The position numbers were made by a program, and so were the translations under genes. This document shows, piece by piece, positions 45,035 to 54,673 of a DNA stretch of 64,000 bases (positions are counted from its first letter, which is position 1; the number at the start of each line of letters is the position of its first letter). Location: NCBI GenBank assembly GCA_964441285.1, contig CAYTUK010000004.1, positions 1-64,000 on the forward strand, read 5' to 3'. Source of the DNA: S010-25 sp964441285. GTDB lineage: Bacteria; Pseudomonadota; Gammaproteobacteria; SZUA-229. Under the pieces are notes generated by a model. It made no database searches. It was not told the DNA's origin and saw nothing but the letters and a program-made list of their open reading frames with translations.

Positions 45035-46491
45035 TGTTAAAATGGTTAAAGTCGTTGACACTCAAACAGCCGTTTCGTGATAAGCGTATGGTGAAAAAAA
45101 TGCCGGTAGTTGATGCCTGCACACAGCCTGACGTAGCAAAACCCCGTCATCAGTTTAAACAGTCCTCAACAATACACGCGAAACACCTGGCGAGTGCCAC
45201 CATTGTTCCTCGTGGCGAGCATGGTATATCCCGAAAGTATATTGATAAACATGCGTTGAAAGTGCTGTATCGGTTGCATAAATCCGGTTTTCAGGCGTGC
45301 CTGGTTGGTGGTGCGGTGCGGGATTTGTTATTGGGTATCACCCCAAAAGATTTTGATGTGGCTACCGATGCCACGCCTGAACAGGTTGATGCTTTATTCC
45401 GTAATTGCCGTTTGATTGGACGCCGTTTTCGACTTGCTCATGTACATTTTGGTCGGCAGATTATTGAAGTAGCTACTTACCGGTCTGATCATGGTCGTTC
45501 ACAGTTGGGTAGTCTGGACGAAAGTGGCCGTATTGTGCGCGATAATGTTTACGGTAATATCAGTGACGATGTCTGGCGTCGTGATTTTACTGCCAATGCA
45601 CTGTATTATGATATATCAAATTTCAGTGTGATTGATTTTACTGGTGGACTTGACGATATCAGGCATCGGCGTTTGCAAATGATTGGTGACGCACCGACAC
45701 GTTATCGTGAAGATCCGGTACGTATGTTACGTGCGATTCGTTTTGCAGCAAAGCTGGGGTTTACCATTGAAGAAAACTCACGCACACCCATCTATGAACT
45801 GGGTGCTTTATTAGAAGATATACCCGCTGCGCGCTTATATGAGGAAGTCTTAAAGCTGTTTCATTCCGGGCATGCTTTAAAAAGTTTTTCCGCATTAAAT
45901 GAATATGATTTATTGCATTATTTGTTTCCTGCAGCGGCAGTAGCGATCAAAGATGATCCGCAGTTTATGCGATTATTGCAGTTGGCAATGAAAAGTACTG
46001 ATGAACGTATAGAAAATGCTCTGCGCGTGACACCTGCCTTTCTATTTTCAGCTTTACTGTGGGTGCCGGTATCTAAATGTGCGCAGAAAATTGCTGCTAA
46101 AGGCATGCCTTATTCTGTTGCCGTTCAGAAAGCGGTAACGATCATAATGACGGAGCAAGTTAAAAGTATTTCTATACCCAGACGTTTTACTTCAACTATG
46201 CGCGACATCTGGGGTTTGCAAACACGGTTTCATTATCGAAAAGGTCGGCGTGTAACCGCAGTGTTTGAACATCCTAAATTCAGAGCGGCATATGATTTTT
46301 TATGTTTGCGCGCACAAGCGGGTGAAGATGTCGAGGCAGACTGTACATGGTGGACTGAATTTCAGCAACACAATGAACCATTACATCAATCAGATAGCAG
46401 TAAAGAGAATAATGCTAAAAGGAGCACCAGTCGCAGAAGAAAGCCGGTAAAAACCCCATGTAAAATAAAAATGCCCGGTGATACCCAATAA
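45034..46491 (+). CDS. pcnB: Poly(A) polymerase I
   Basis: Adds 3' poly(A) tails that mark RNAs for decay. The nucleotidyltransferase head has LVGGAVRDLLLG (90-101) and catalytic Asp106/Asp108 (DFDVATDA). The RRDFTANALYYD motif and the RMLRAIRFAAKLGF helix are conserved. The C-terminus ends in an Arg/Lys-rich tail (STSRRRKPVKTPCKIK), as in PcnB and unlike CCA-adding enzymes. An N-terminal extension of about 60 residues is basic. It overlaps the preceding methyltransferase by one base and is followed by folK after 15 bp, the usual pcnB-folK order. Confidence 0.95.
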   Translation: MLKWLKSLTLKQPFRDKRMVKKMPVVDACTQPDVAKPRHQFKQSSTIHAKHLASATIVPRGEHGISRKYIDKHALKVLYRLHKSGFQACLVGGAVRDLLLGITPKDFDVATDATPEQVDALFRNCRLIGRRFRLAHVHFGRQIIEVATYRSDHGRSQLGSLDESGRIVRDNVYGNISDDVWRRDFTANALYYDISNFSVIDFTGGLDDIRHRRLQMIGDAPTRYREDPVRMLRAIRFAAKLGFTIEENSRTPIYELGALLEDIPAARLYEEVLKLFHSGHALKSFSALNEYDLLHYLFPAAAVAIKDDPQFMRLLQLAMKSTDERIENALRVTPAFLFSALLWVPVSKCAQKIAAKGMPYSVAVQKAVTIIMTEQVKSISIPRRFTSTMRDIWGLQTRFHYRKGRRVTAVFEHPKFRAAYDFLCLRAQAGEDVEADCTWWTEFQQHNEPLHQSDSSKENNAKRSTSRRRKPVKTPCKIKMPGDTQ

Positions 46492-46506
46492 CTTTGACTC
46501 ATTATT

Positions 46507-47010
46507 ATGTCTCAGAAAAAAAGCGTTTTTATCGGTTTAGGCAGTAATCTTGAGCAGCCATTATTGCAGGTTAAAACTGCATTAGTGGCACTTTCTCAAT
46601 TGTCTGAAACAAGATTAATAAAAAATTCCGGGTATTATTTAAGTCGACCAATGGGCCCCCAGGAACAGCCCGATTATATTAATGCGGTGGTTTTGATAGA
46701 AACGATGCTGCAACCATTAATGTTGCTTGACTGTCTTCAGGTGATTGAACGGAAGCAGGGGCGAATTAGGACTCAGCGCTGGGGGGCAAGGACGATTGAT
46801 CTGGATATTTTATTGTACGGTAGTGAGGTAATCAATCACCCCCATTTAACCGTGCCACATACAGGTATTTGTCAGCGTGACTTCGTTTATCTGCCGTTGT
46901 TGCGTATTGACCAAAACATTAATATTCCCGGTAGCGGTAAATTAAAAAGTTTGATCGAGAAATCATCATATGCAGCGAATTATTTACGTCCAATTGTAAT
47001 GGATAGATAA
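46507..47010 (+). CDS. folK: HPPK (6-hydroxymethyl-7,8-dihydropterin pyrophosphokinase)
   Basis: Pyrophosphoryl transfer from ATP in folate synthesis. GLGSNLEQPLLQ (11-22) is the N-terminal signature, and RWGARTIDLDILLYG (about 93-107) is the ATP/metal site with DxD. The length of 167 is normal. It lies between pcnB and panB, the widely conserved pcnB-folK-panB-panC order. Confidence 0.97.
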   Translation: MSQKKSVFIGLGSNLEQPLLQVKTALVALSQLSETRLIKNSGYYLSRPMGPQEQPDYINAVVLIETMLQPLMLLDCLQVIERKQGRIRTQRWGARTIDLDILLYGSEVINHPHLTVPHTGICQRDFVYLPLLRIDQNINIPGSGKLKSLIEKSSYAANYLRPIVMDR

Positions 47011-47108
47011 TTCCGGCGGGTAACATTATTTTAATCCAGCTCAATTTTCCCTGTAATTAGTTCATTGTTTACATTGGCTTTTGAGTTTACAGTTATGAGT
47101 TCACTATT

Positions 47109-47927
47109 ATGAGTTCACAGACAGATATATCCCATCAGGTTACGATTCGTGATTTGCAAAATAAAAAGAGTGCAGGTGAAAAAATTGTCTGCCTGACCGC
47201 TTATGATGCCAGCTTTGCACAGTTGCTCGACAGGGCTGGAGTTGATGTCGTACTGGTAGGTGATTCACTGGGTATGGTTATTCAGGGATACGAAACAACA
47301 TTGCCAGTTGAAATGTCGACGATGGTCTATCATACCCGAAATGTTGCCAGCGGGTTACAGCGTAGCCTGTTAATGGCTGACATGCCATTTTTAAGTTTTA
47401 CCTCGGTCAATCAGGCGCTAAAAAATGCCGGTTTATTAATGCAGCAGGGTGGTGCAAAAATGGTAAAACTGGAAGGTGGCGGTGAACAGGTGGAAATTGT
47501 ACATGCGTTGGCATCACAGGGCGTACCCGTATGTGCACACCTGGGATTGCAGCCGCAGCGGGTACATAAAATTGGTGGCTACCGCGTGCAGGGGCGAGAT
47601 CAGGAAATGGCTAGCCAAATGCTTAATGATGCACTTGCGTTGCAGCAGGCAGGCGCGGATTTAATTCTGCTGGAATGTGTGCCACAGGTGCTTGGTGCCG
47701 AAATTACTTATCAATTATCGATTCCCGTTATTGGTATCGGTGCGGGTAGTCATTGTGATGGTCAGATTCTGGTGTTATACGATATCCTTGATATTAGTTT
47801 TGGTCTGCGACCTAAATTCAGCAAAAATTTTATGCAGCAGGCAGGCAGTATCGAGCAGGCAGTTAAAGCTTATGTCGATGCGGTTAAATCGGGTGATTTC
47901 CCTGCTGCTGAGCACAGTTTTGAATAA
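47109..47927 (+). CDS. panB: 3-methyl-2-oxobutanoate hydroxymethyltransferase
   Basis: First committed step of pantothenate synthesis, making ketopantoate. Conserved segments are CLTAYDASFAQLLD, VGDSLGMVIQGYETTLPV (metal-binding Asp), VKLEGG and PVIGIGAGSHCDGQILV. The length of 272 is normal. It starts at ATG 47109 after a 98-bp gap from folK and is followed by panC after 12 bp. Confidence 0.98.
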   Translation: MSSQTDISHQVTIRDLQNKKSAGEKIVCLTAYDASFAQLLDRAGVDVVLVGDSLGMVIQGYETTLPVEMSTMVYHTRNVASGLQRSLLMADMPFLSFTSVNQALKNAGLLMQQGGAKMVKLEGGGEQVEIVHALASQGVPVCAHLGLQPQRVHKIGGYRVQGRDQEMASQMLNDALALQQAGADLILLECVPQVLGAEITYQLSIPVIGIGAGSHCDGQILVLYDILDISFGLRPKFSKNFMQQAGSIEQAVKAYVDAVKSGDFPAAEHSFE

Positions 47928-47939
47928 TGGGCTAACTGA

Positions 47940-48827
47940 ATGTTGATTATTCGCTCGGTGAGTGAGTTTCGTGAGCAGCTTGCAGGATGGAAGCAACAGG
48001 CCGAGACCATTGCTTTTGTGCCAACGATGGGCAACCTGCATGCGGGGCATTTAGCGCTGGTGAAAGCAGCAAATATGCAGGCATCACGTACCGTTGTGAG
48101 CATTTTTGTAAATCCATCGCAGTTTTCGCCAGATGAGGATTTCTTAACATATCCCCGAACATTGGCCGAAGATATTCTCAAGTTAGCCGATTATTCTGTA
48201 GATGTGGTTTTTTCTCCAGATGTTGAAACGCTTTATCCTCCAGCTGAGCAAGACCCTGTATTTATTGAAGTGCCAGGGTTATCTTCTGTGGTAGAAGGTG
48301 AGTTTCGGCCTGGTTTCTTCAGCGGCGTGGCCACCGTTGTTAACAAGTTATTGAATATAGTGCAGCCGGATATCGCTTTATTTGGAGAAAAAGATTACCA
48401 GCAGCTACTGATGATTCAGCGGATGGTGGCTGATTTGAATATGCCTGTTGATATTCAATCCGTGGCGACTGTCCGTGAAAACGATGGTCTGGCGATGAGT
48501 TCGCGCAATCACTATCTGGATCGGCTACAGCGTGAGAAAAGTGCATTAATCTACCGTTCCATGCTGACCTTACGTGACCAGGTGCAGCAGGGCATGGCTT
48601 TTTGTCTGGCAGAGCAGCAAATTACCCAGCAGCTAACGCAGCAGGGTTTTGAGGTGGATTATTTAACCATACGTGAACCGGAACGCCTTGAATTGCCTGC
48701 GCTGGATGTGCCTGCCGCAGCGCGTGTAAGCGGTTATTATGCGTTGATTATACTGATTGCTGCCAGATTAGGGAAAACTCGATTAATTGATAATCTTGGT
48801 TTCAACTTGAAGGTCGCTGATAGATAA
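47940..48827 (+). CDS. panC: Pantothenate synthetase
   Basis: ATP-dependent condensation of pantoate with beta-alanine. The nucleotidyltransferase motif is FVPTMGNLHAGHLALV (HxGH), with FGEKDYQQLLMIQRMV and the SSRN motif (MSSRNHYL). 295 residues, slightly longer than usual. Twelve bases separate it from panB, giving a panBC unit. Confidence 0.98.
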   Translation: MLIIRSVSEFREQLAGWKQQAETIAFVPTMGNLHAGHLALVKAANMQASRTVVSIFVNPSQFSPDEDFLTYPRTLAEDILKLADYSVDVVFSPDVETLYPPAEQDPVFIEVPGLSSVVEGEFRPGFFSGVATVVNKLLNIVQPDIALFGEKDYQQLLMIQRMVADLNMPVDIQSVATVRENDGLAMSSRNHYLDRLQREKSALIYRSMLTLRDQVQQGMAFCLAEQQITQQLTQQGFEVDYLTIREPERLELPALDVPAAARVSGYYALIILIAARLGKTRLIDNLGFNLKVADR

Positions 48828-48902
48828 ACGATAATAGGGCTATTACTGCATTATTTATACTAAAATTATTACTCCTGAGTTTTTAACCAACACGTACAAA
48901 AT

Positions 48903-49283
48903 ATGGAATTAACCTTACTTAAATCCAAGCTGCATCAGGCTCAGGTGACACATTCTGAGCTTGAGTATGAGGGTTCCTGCGCCATTGATGCCGAGTTATT
49001 AACAGCGGCGGGTATTCTTGAGTATGAACAGATTCACATTTACAACCTGCGTAACGGGGAGCGCTTTATTACCTATGCCATTCAGGCAGAGGCGGGCAGT
49101 GGTGTTATTTCGGTAAATGGTGCGGCAGCACATAAAGCCAGCCCTGGAGACCGCGTTATTATCTGTAGTTATGTACGCTTGCCTCGGCACGAAGCCGTTA
49201 ACTACAAGCCAACACTGGTGTATCTAGGAGGGGATAATCAGATAATTCGCACTTCCAACCAGATTCCTGTTCAGGTTGCCTGA
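48903..49283 (+). CDS. panD: Aspartate 1-decarboxylase (pyruvoyl-type)
   Basis: Makes beta-alanine for pantothenate. The proenzyme self-cleaves between Gly24 and Ser25 (EYEGSCAID), and Ser25 becomes the pyruvoyl group. NGAAAHKASPGDRVIICSY and the C-terminal VYLGGDNQIIR are conserved. 126 residues. It follows panC by 75 bp, completing panB-panC-panD. Confidence 0.97.
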   Translation: MELTLLKSKLHQAQVTHSELEYEGSCAIDAELLTAAGILEYEQIHIYNLRNGERFITYAIQAEAGSGVISVNGAAAHKASPGDRVIICSYVRLPRHEAVNYKPTLVYLGGDNQIIRTSNQIPVQVA

Positions 49284-49308
49284 CCGATGAGTCTTTCGAC
49301 TGCTGCGC

Positions 49309-49701
49309 TTATTTAGCGGCTTGAACTTTGGACTGATTCTGCCTGATTTCTTTTAATGCGGCTGCATTTTTGCAGAAATTAATGGCGTCGATGTCAATGT
49401 TGTTCGACGATACGCCTGGTGATAACGTTGCATCACACTCATCGGTGTTGTCACATGTATCGCAGCTTTGCATCTGTTGTTTAATGGCAAATGTGCTGGT
49501 CTGGTGTATATACTGACTTTTATTAATGCCCAGCGCGCTCAACATACGGCTAAGGCGTAATCGATCAAACTCCTTTTCAAGTGACAGGTAAAACTTTCTA
49601 CCAGTGATTACGTTACAGCTAATAATATAGAGCAGACGCAGGATGAAGGCGCTAAAAGTAAGTACCAGCACGGCTATAACAATAAAATTTAATGCACTCA
49701 T
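49309..49701 (-). CDS. Small membrane protein with cysteine motif (DUF6455-like)
   Basis: About 130 residues starting at the ATG on 49701 (MSALNFIVIAVLVLTF), with one N-terminal membrane helix (about 5-27) and a soluble remainder. A cysteine cluster SCDTCDNTDEC (about residues 77-87) plus FCKN later gives four metal- or thiol-type cysteines, the spacing I associate with DUF6455. The longer frame to 49749 adds no helix. Unknown function, possibly a small metal-binding or redox membrane protein. It is convergent with panD and downstream of ppc on the same strand. Confidence 0.7.
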   Translation of the reverse strand: MSALNFIVIAVLVLTFSAFILRLLYIISCNVITGRKFYLSLEKEFDRLRLSRMLSALGINKSQYIHQTSTFAIKQQMQSCDTCDNTDECDATLSPGVSSNNIDIDAINFCKNAAALKEIRQNQSKVQAAK

Positions 49702-49787
49702 AGGGTTTATATTAACAACGGTTGCGGCCGTAAACTTGATATAAATCAACTTTCGGTGCGAAATTACGGGATTTAATCAGTGTAATT

Positions 49788-52685
49788 CTATCCCGTATTG
49801 CGCATGCCTGCAGCAATCGCATTAATGCTACGCAGTAGTGGGTTTAACCATTTTTCACGCTGTTTTTTATCCAGTGACTTATCGCGATAACGCTTAAGTA
49901 ATTTCACCTGGATATGGTTAAGAGGGTCAAGGTATGGGTCGCGCCGCATCAGTGACAGTGCCAGCGGTGGAATGTCATCAAGCAAATGGGTCAGGCTGGA
50001 TACCTGTAGCGTGATGCGACGAGTACGTTCACATTCAGTAGCAATGAGGTTGAATACCCGATCACGGGTTTCATGGTTTAGGCAGAGCTCGGAATATTCA
50101 GCAGCGGTGGTCATGTCTGCTTTGTACAGCGCCATTTCAGTATTACTGAGCAGTGCTCTAAAATAAGGCCATTGTTGATACATATCCTGCAAGGTTTGCA
50201 GGCGTTCGGCCTGATTATCAATCCATTGTTCCAGTGCGCTACCAATACCGTACCAGGCCGGTAGCGTATGTCTGGATTGTGCCCAGCCGAATACCCAGCC
50301 GATTGCGCGCACCGAAGACTTGGAGCGATCCCCCGATTTTCTATGTGATGGGCGTGAGCCAATATTCATTAATGCAATTTCACTGACGGGAGTGGCTTCG
50401 TAAAAATAATCTAGAAAGCCCTCGGTTTTATCAGTAAGATTACGGTAACTTTGTTCACCAATCTGCATAATTTCACGCATGATATGCATGTATTCGTCAG
50501 TGGCTGTTGGTGTGCCAGGCAGTATCTGATAGCGGCTTGCCAGCATTAGGCCGGTTGCTCCCAGGGTTAATTCATAGACCGCCGTTTCCTCATTGCTGTA
50601 CTTGTTTGACAGCACTTCACCCTGTTCGGTAAATTTTATCTGACCATGTACCGTGCCTTCTGGCTGCGACAGAATAGATTCATAGGTTGGCCCACCACCG
50701 CGACCAATGGTGCCGCCACGACCGTGAAACAGCCGACAGTTTATCTGGTGGGCATCAGCGAGTGAAATAACTTTTTGTTGTGCCTCGTATAATTGCCACG
50801 ACGAGGCCAGGATGCCACCGTCTTTACAGGAATCGGAATAACCCAGCATGATTTCCTGGAAGTTACCTGAAACTTGCAGTAACGCTCGATAGGTTTCATT
50901 CTTAAATAACTGTGCGAGTACGGTTTCAATATGGTTTAAATCTTCGATAGTTTCAAACAGAGGTGAGATATGAATTCTACAAAACCATTTTTCCTGATTC
51001 GCCTGGTGGTCATATTTTTTACCCGCCAGACCAACCAGTGTTGCCAGCCACATTACTTCCATTATGTGACTGGCATGATGCGTCATGGAAATAACATATT
51101 CACCAAAGGCTTTTGGGCTGATCTCGTCATGGAGATTTTCAATAACTTCAAACACGTCGATGGTTTCACGATTACTGTCGCTGAGTAAACTTTTATCGAG
51201 GACAAAAGTTTTATCCGGTGTTTGAATAAGTTCTGCCAGATATTCCTGTCGCTGTTGTTCATTCAGGTTTTCATACTTGATGTTGGTGTTGATTTGTTGA
51301 AGAATCTCTATCACGGCTTCAGTATGGCGACTGGATTCCTGCCTGACATCCAGATGCATGAGATAAAAACCGAAAGATTCAAGCAGTCGAATAAAGTCCT
51401 TCAGTACAATATCGGCAATATGGCTATCACCATGACTAATCAGTGAATCACGAATTATCAGCAGATCGTCGATGAGTGCCTGTTCAGAGGGATAGGCGTG
51501 TGGGTAAAGACGGATATCAGTCTGCTCATCATTAATCAGTGCGCGTGTTTTATCCAGATTTTGTTGTAGCCGGTAACGCATAATGGTGGCCTTACGACGA
51601 TAAGGTGCTTCACAATAAACGGTTGGTTTTGTAGTGAAAACTTCAAAGCGGAGAGCTTCGTCTCGATTCAGGCTTTCGGTAAATTCCCGACTGGGTGTGC
51701 ACAGCTGACTGGAATGTGTGAGCTGTTTGAAAACATTGCCCAGGCGACGTACATATTCTTCCAGGATGGCTTCAGACTGTAAGCGGATAGCAAGCGCAGT
51801 CGTTTCTGGTTTTACATTGGGGTTTCCATCACGGTCGCCACCAATCCAGGAACCAAAATGCAGAAAACTGGGGACGCGAATCTGGCTGTGTGGGTAATGT
51901 TTATGTAACTGGTTTTCGATATTGCGGTAGACCACGGGAACAGCTTGAAATAGACTTTCCTTAAAATAATACAGGCCGTTATTAATCTCATCTCGTACCT
52001 GTGGGCGTGATTCACGAACTTCATCTGTACGCCATAATATCTGGATTTGAGTCTCCAGCTCATCCACCACCTCCTGGCGTTGTTGTTTGCCTAGTCGGGC
52101 ATCATTGAGTTTCTCATTGGCGAGGAAGATACGGCGTAGCGCATATAGGATAGTACGCGGTTTTGCTTCGGTCGGGTGAGCGGTAATAACAGGAATATAA
52201 GCCAGCCTGTCAAGCAAAGTTTGCAAGCGCTCGGCAGACATTCCCATCGTCTTAAAATCGTTTAGCACAGAATCAAATGAGCCACGCCATAGCAGTTGTT
52301 CAGCACGCATTTGCTGGCGGCGTAATCGGAGCTGGGAGGCCTCTTCAGCAACATTAACCAGGCTGAAATAGGTACTGAAGGCACGGACTACCTGTGTCAG
52401 CGTGTTTTCATCCAGTGACTCAATTAATGCCATCAGACGTTGGCGTTTGAGGGCATCCTCTTTCTTGTGTAAAGCAATAAAACCTTTGCGTAGTCTTTCA
52501 ACGGCATCGTAAACCCCCGTTCCTGCCTGAGAAAGTAAAACATTGCCCAGTAAATTCCCCAGTAGCTTTACTCGAGCACGCAACTGCTTGTCAGTTGAAG
52601 TTGTATTGAGTAAACCGGCAGATTGAACTTGCCGCTTTAGAGGGTTCGGAGCAGGTGGAAAAGGGGGGTGGATTGTTGAATTCAT
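49788..52685 (-). CDS. ppc: Phosphoenolpyruvate carboxylase
   Basis: Anaplerotic carboxylation of PEP to oxaloacetate. The catalytic His170 is in VITAHPTEAKPRT, and FHGRGGTIGRGGGP and GYSDSCKDGG are the other active-site signatures. The C-terminus ends MRNTG, the conserved allosteric and catalytic tail. At 965 residues it is longer than E. coli Ppc by about 80, mostly as an N-terminal extension and loops. The start at 52685 leaves a Pro-rich opening; a later start is possible but the frame is continuous. It is divergent from pgi. Confidence 0.97.
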   Translation of the reverse strand: MNSTIHPPFPPAPNPLKRQVQSAGLLNTTSTDKQLRARVKLLGNLLGNVLLSQAGTGVYDAVERLRKGFIALHKKEDALKRQRLMALIESLDENTLTQVVRAFSTYFSLVNVAEEASQLRLRRQQMRAEQLLWRGSFDSVLNDFKTMGMSAERLQTLLDRLAYIPVITAHPTEAKPRTILYALRRIFLANEKLNDARLGKQQRQEVVDELETQIQILWRTDEVRESRPQVRDEINNGLYYFKESLFQAVPVVYRNIENQLHKHYPHSQIRVPSFLHFGSWIGGDRDGNPNVKPETTALAIRLQSEAILEEYVRRLGNVFKQLTHSSQLCTPSREFTESLNRDEALRFEVFTTKPTVYCEAPYRRKATIMRYRLQQNLDKTRALINDEQTDIRLYPHAYPSEQALIDDLLIIRDSLISHGDSHIADIVLKDFIRLLESFGFYLMHLDVRQESSRHTEAVIEILQQINTNIKYENLNEQQRQEYLAELIQTPDKTFVLDKSLLSDSNRETIDVFEVIENLHDEISPKAFGEYVISMTHHASHIMEVMWLATLVGLAGKKYDHQANQEKWFCRIHISPLFETIEDLNHIETVLAQLFKNETYRALLQVSGNFQEIMLGYSDSCKDGGILASSWQLYEAQQKVISLADAHQINCRLFHGRGGTIGRGGGPTYESILSQPEGTVHGQIKFTEQGEVLSNKYSNEETAVYELTLGATGLMLASRYQILPGTPTATDEYMHIMREIMQIGEQSYRNLTDKTEGFLDYFYEATPVSEIALMNIGSRPSHRKSGDRSKSSVRAIGWVFGWAQSRHTLPAWYGIGSALEQWIDNQAERLQTLQDMYQQWPYFRALLSNTEMALYKADMTTAAEYSELCLNHETRDRVFNLIATECERTRRITLQVSSLTHLLDDIPPLALSLMRRDPYLDPLNHIQVKLLKRYRDKSLDKKQREKWLNPLLRSINAIAAGMRNTG

Positions 52686-52931
52686 AGTTAAGGATATTTT
52701 GCTGGAATAGGAATATGTTATCTGGTTTTATATGTTTGAATCTATGTAGGTGTAAAACAGAGCAAGAACTGGTAATTATATCGTATTTATTGTATTGCGG
52801 ATATTCAGCCATAAAATCAGGCTAACCAGAGGTCAGTGCTCATTCAATAATGAACTGTGGTTATTTTAGTCGATTTACACTATGCTGAAAAAAATTAATC
52901 CGCTAAAAATAAGTTAAAGGCCATAAAATTT

Positions 52932-54599
52932 ATGTTACAGCTTACAGATTCTCCCGCATGGAGAGCCTTGCATACGCATTTTGAACAGATCAAAGATGTG
53001 CATATGCGCGATTTGTTCGCGCAAGATAGCGAGCGTTTTTCCAGATTCAGTACCCAGATGGATGATATTTTGCTGGATTTCTCAAAAAACAGGATCAATG
53101 AAGAAACCTTTAAATTATTATGTGATTTGGTACGTGAACGTGATGTTTTAAACTGGCGAGATCAGATGTTTGCGGGTGCACCTATCAATGTTTCTGAGTT
53201 TCGCCCTGCACTGCATACGGCATTACGTAATCGGACTAATACGCCAGTTTTTGTCGATGGTGAAGATATTATGCCCAAGGTGAATCGGGTATTGGCACAG
53301 ATTCGTTATTTTACCGAGCGTGTTCGCAATGGGCGCTTACGCGGTTATAGTGGATATTTGATTAAAGATGTTGTCAATATTGGTATTGGTGGCTCAGACC
53401 TTGGGCCGCATGTGGTTTGTGACTCGATGAAACCATTCGCTCAACGAGGCTTAAATGTTCATTTTGTATCAAACGTTGATCCGACTCACCTGACTGAAAT
53501 TTTAAAAACAGTTAACCCGGAATCAACGCTGTTCATTGTGTCTTCAAAATCATTTTCGACGCAGGAAACCATGTTAAATGCACAAAGTGCACGCGACTGG
53601 TTTGTCGATCAGACCGGGAATGAAAAAGCGGTTTCCCGACATTTTGTTGCAGTGACTGCCAATAAAGAAAAAGCCTTTGAATTTGGTGTGCTGGAAGAAA
53701 ACATGTTTGAGTTCTGGGACTGGGTGGGTGGTCGCTATTCTTTATGGTCAGCAATTGGTCTACCCATTGCGCTGTATATCGGCATTGATCGGTTTGAAGA
53801 AATGTTGGATGGTGCGTACGCGATGGATCAGCATTTTAAAGTTGCACCTATCGAGAAAAATATGCCAATGATATTGGCCGTGTTAGGTATCTGGTACAAT
53901 AATTTCTTTGATGCTCAAAGCCATGCGGTGATTTCCTATAACCAGTATTTACGTCGTTTTCCTGCTTTTTTGCAACAGCTGGATATGGAGAGTAATGGAA
54001 AAACCATTAATCGTCAGGGTAAGCGTGTCGATTATCTCACTGGGCCGATTATCTGGGGTGAGACCGGCAGTAACTGTCAGCATGCATTCTTCCAGTTATT
54101 ACACCAGGGTACAAAACCGGTGCCTGCTGATTTCCTGATTCCTGCGGATACCAGAAACCCACTAAAAAATAAGCTGGGTGATCAACACGAGGTCCTGTTG
54201 GCAAACTTTTTTGCTCAGACCCGTGCATTAATGAAAGGCAAAACTGAGGCTGAAGCGCGTATCGAGCTTGAAGCCAGTGGTATGGATGCTGAAAAAATTA
54301 AAGAAGTACTGCCGCATAAAATATTTGAAGGAAATAAACCCACCAATTCAATTATCTTTGAGCAACTGAATCCACGTACACTCGGTGCACTAATTGCCAT
54401 GTATGAACATAAAATTTTTGTGCAGGGTATTATCTGGAACATTAATTCTTTTGATCAGTGGGGTGTGGAATACGGTAAACAACTTGCCAGCGATATCCAG
54501 AAAGTGTTAGCGGTCAATGAAGTGACCAACCGTTATGATGATTCAACTAATCACCTGATCAATTACTGCCAGCATTTATGCGAAAACAAGCCGCATTAG
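52932..54599 (+). CDS. pgi: Glucose-6-phosphate isomerase
   Basis: Interconverts glucose-6-phosphate and fructose-6-phosphate. Signature segments are VNIGIGGSDLGPHVV and the C-terminal NINSFDQWGVEYGKQLA with the catalytic Lys/Glu region. The length of 555 fits. It could supply glucose-6-phosphate towards the dTDP-rhamnose genes downstream, though the pathway link is indirect. No strong Shine-Dalgarno; ATG 52932 is the family start. Confidence 0.98.
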   Translation: MLQLTDSPAWRALHTHFEQIKDVHMRDLFAQDSERFSRFSTQMDDILLDFSKNRINEETFKLLCDLVRERDVLNWRDQMFAGAPINVSEFRPALHTALRNRTNTPVFVDGEDIMPKVNRVLAQIRYFTERVRNGRLRGYSGYLIKDVVNIGIGGSDLGPHVVCDSMKPFAQRGLNVHFVSNVDPTHLTEILKTVNPESTLFIVSSKSFSTQETMLNAQSARDWFVDQTGNEKAVSRHFVAVTANKEKAFEFGVLEENMFEFWDWVGGRYSLWSAIGLPIALYIGIDRFEEMLDGAYAMDQHFKVAPIEKNMPMILAVLGIWYNNFFDAQSHAVISYNQYLRRFPAFLQQLDMESNGKTINRQGKRVDYLTGPIIWGETGSNCQHAFFQLLHQGTKPVPADFLIPADTRNPLKNKLGDQHEVLLANFFAQTRALMKGKTEAEARIELEASGMDAEKIKEVLPHKIFEGNKPTNSIIFEQLNPRTLGALIAMYEHKIFVQGIIWNINSFDQWGVEYGKQLASDIQKVLAVNEVTNRYDDSTNHLINYCQHLCENKPH

Positions 54600-54673
54600 T
54601 TATTCGCCGGCGGTGATCAACAGCATTGATCAATAGTACTAACAAACAGTACTGGCAAATGGACAGGCTTGAT

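Noticed and set aside
49765..49797. Terminator of ppc
   Set aside because: An 8-bp hairpin TACGGGAT/ATCCCGTA covers the stop codon, but the following tract is only ATTTCG on the - strand; too weak to list.
54600..54673. Terminator between convergent pgi and queG
   Set aside because: Two small palindromic pairs (TGATCA and AGTACT) occur, but there is no GC-rich stem or T-run.
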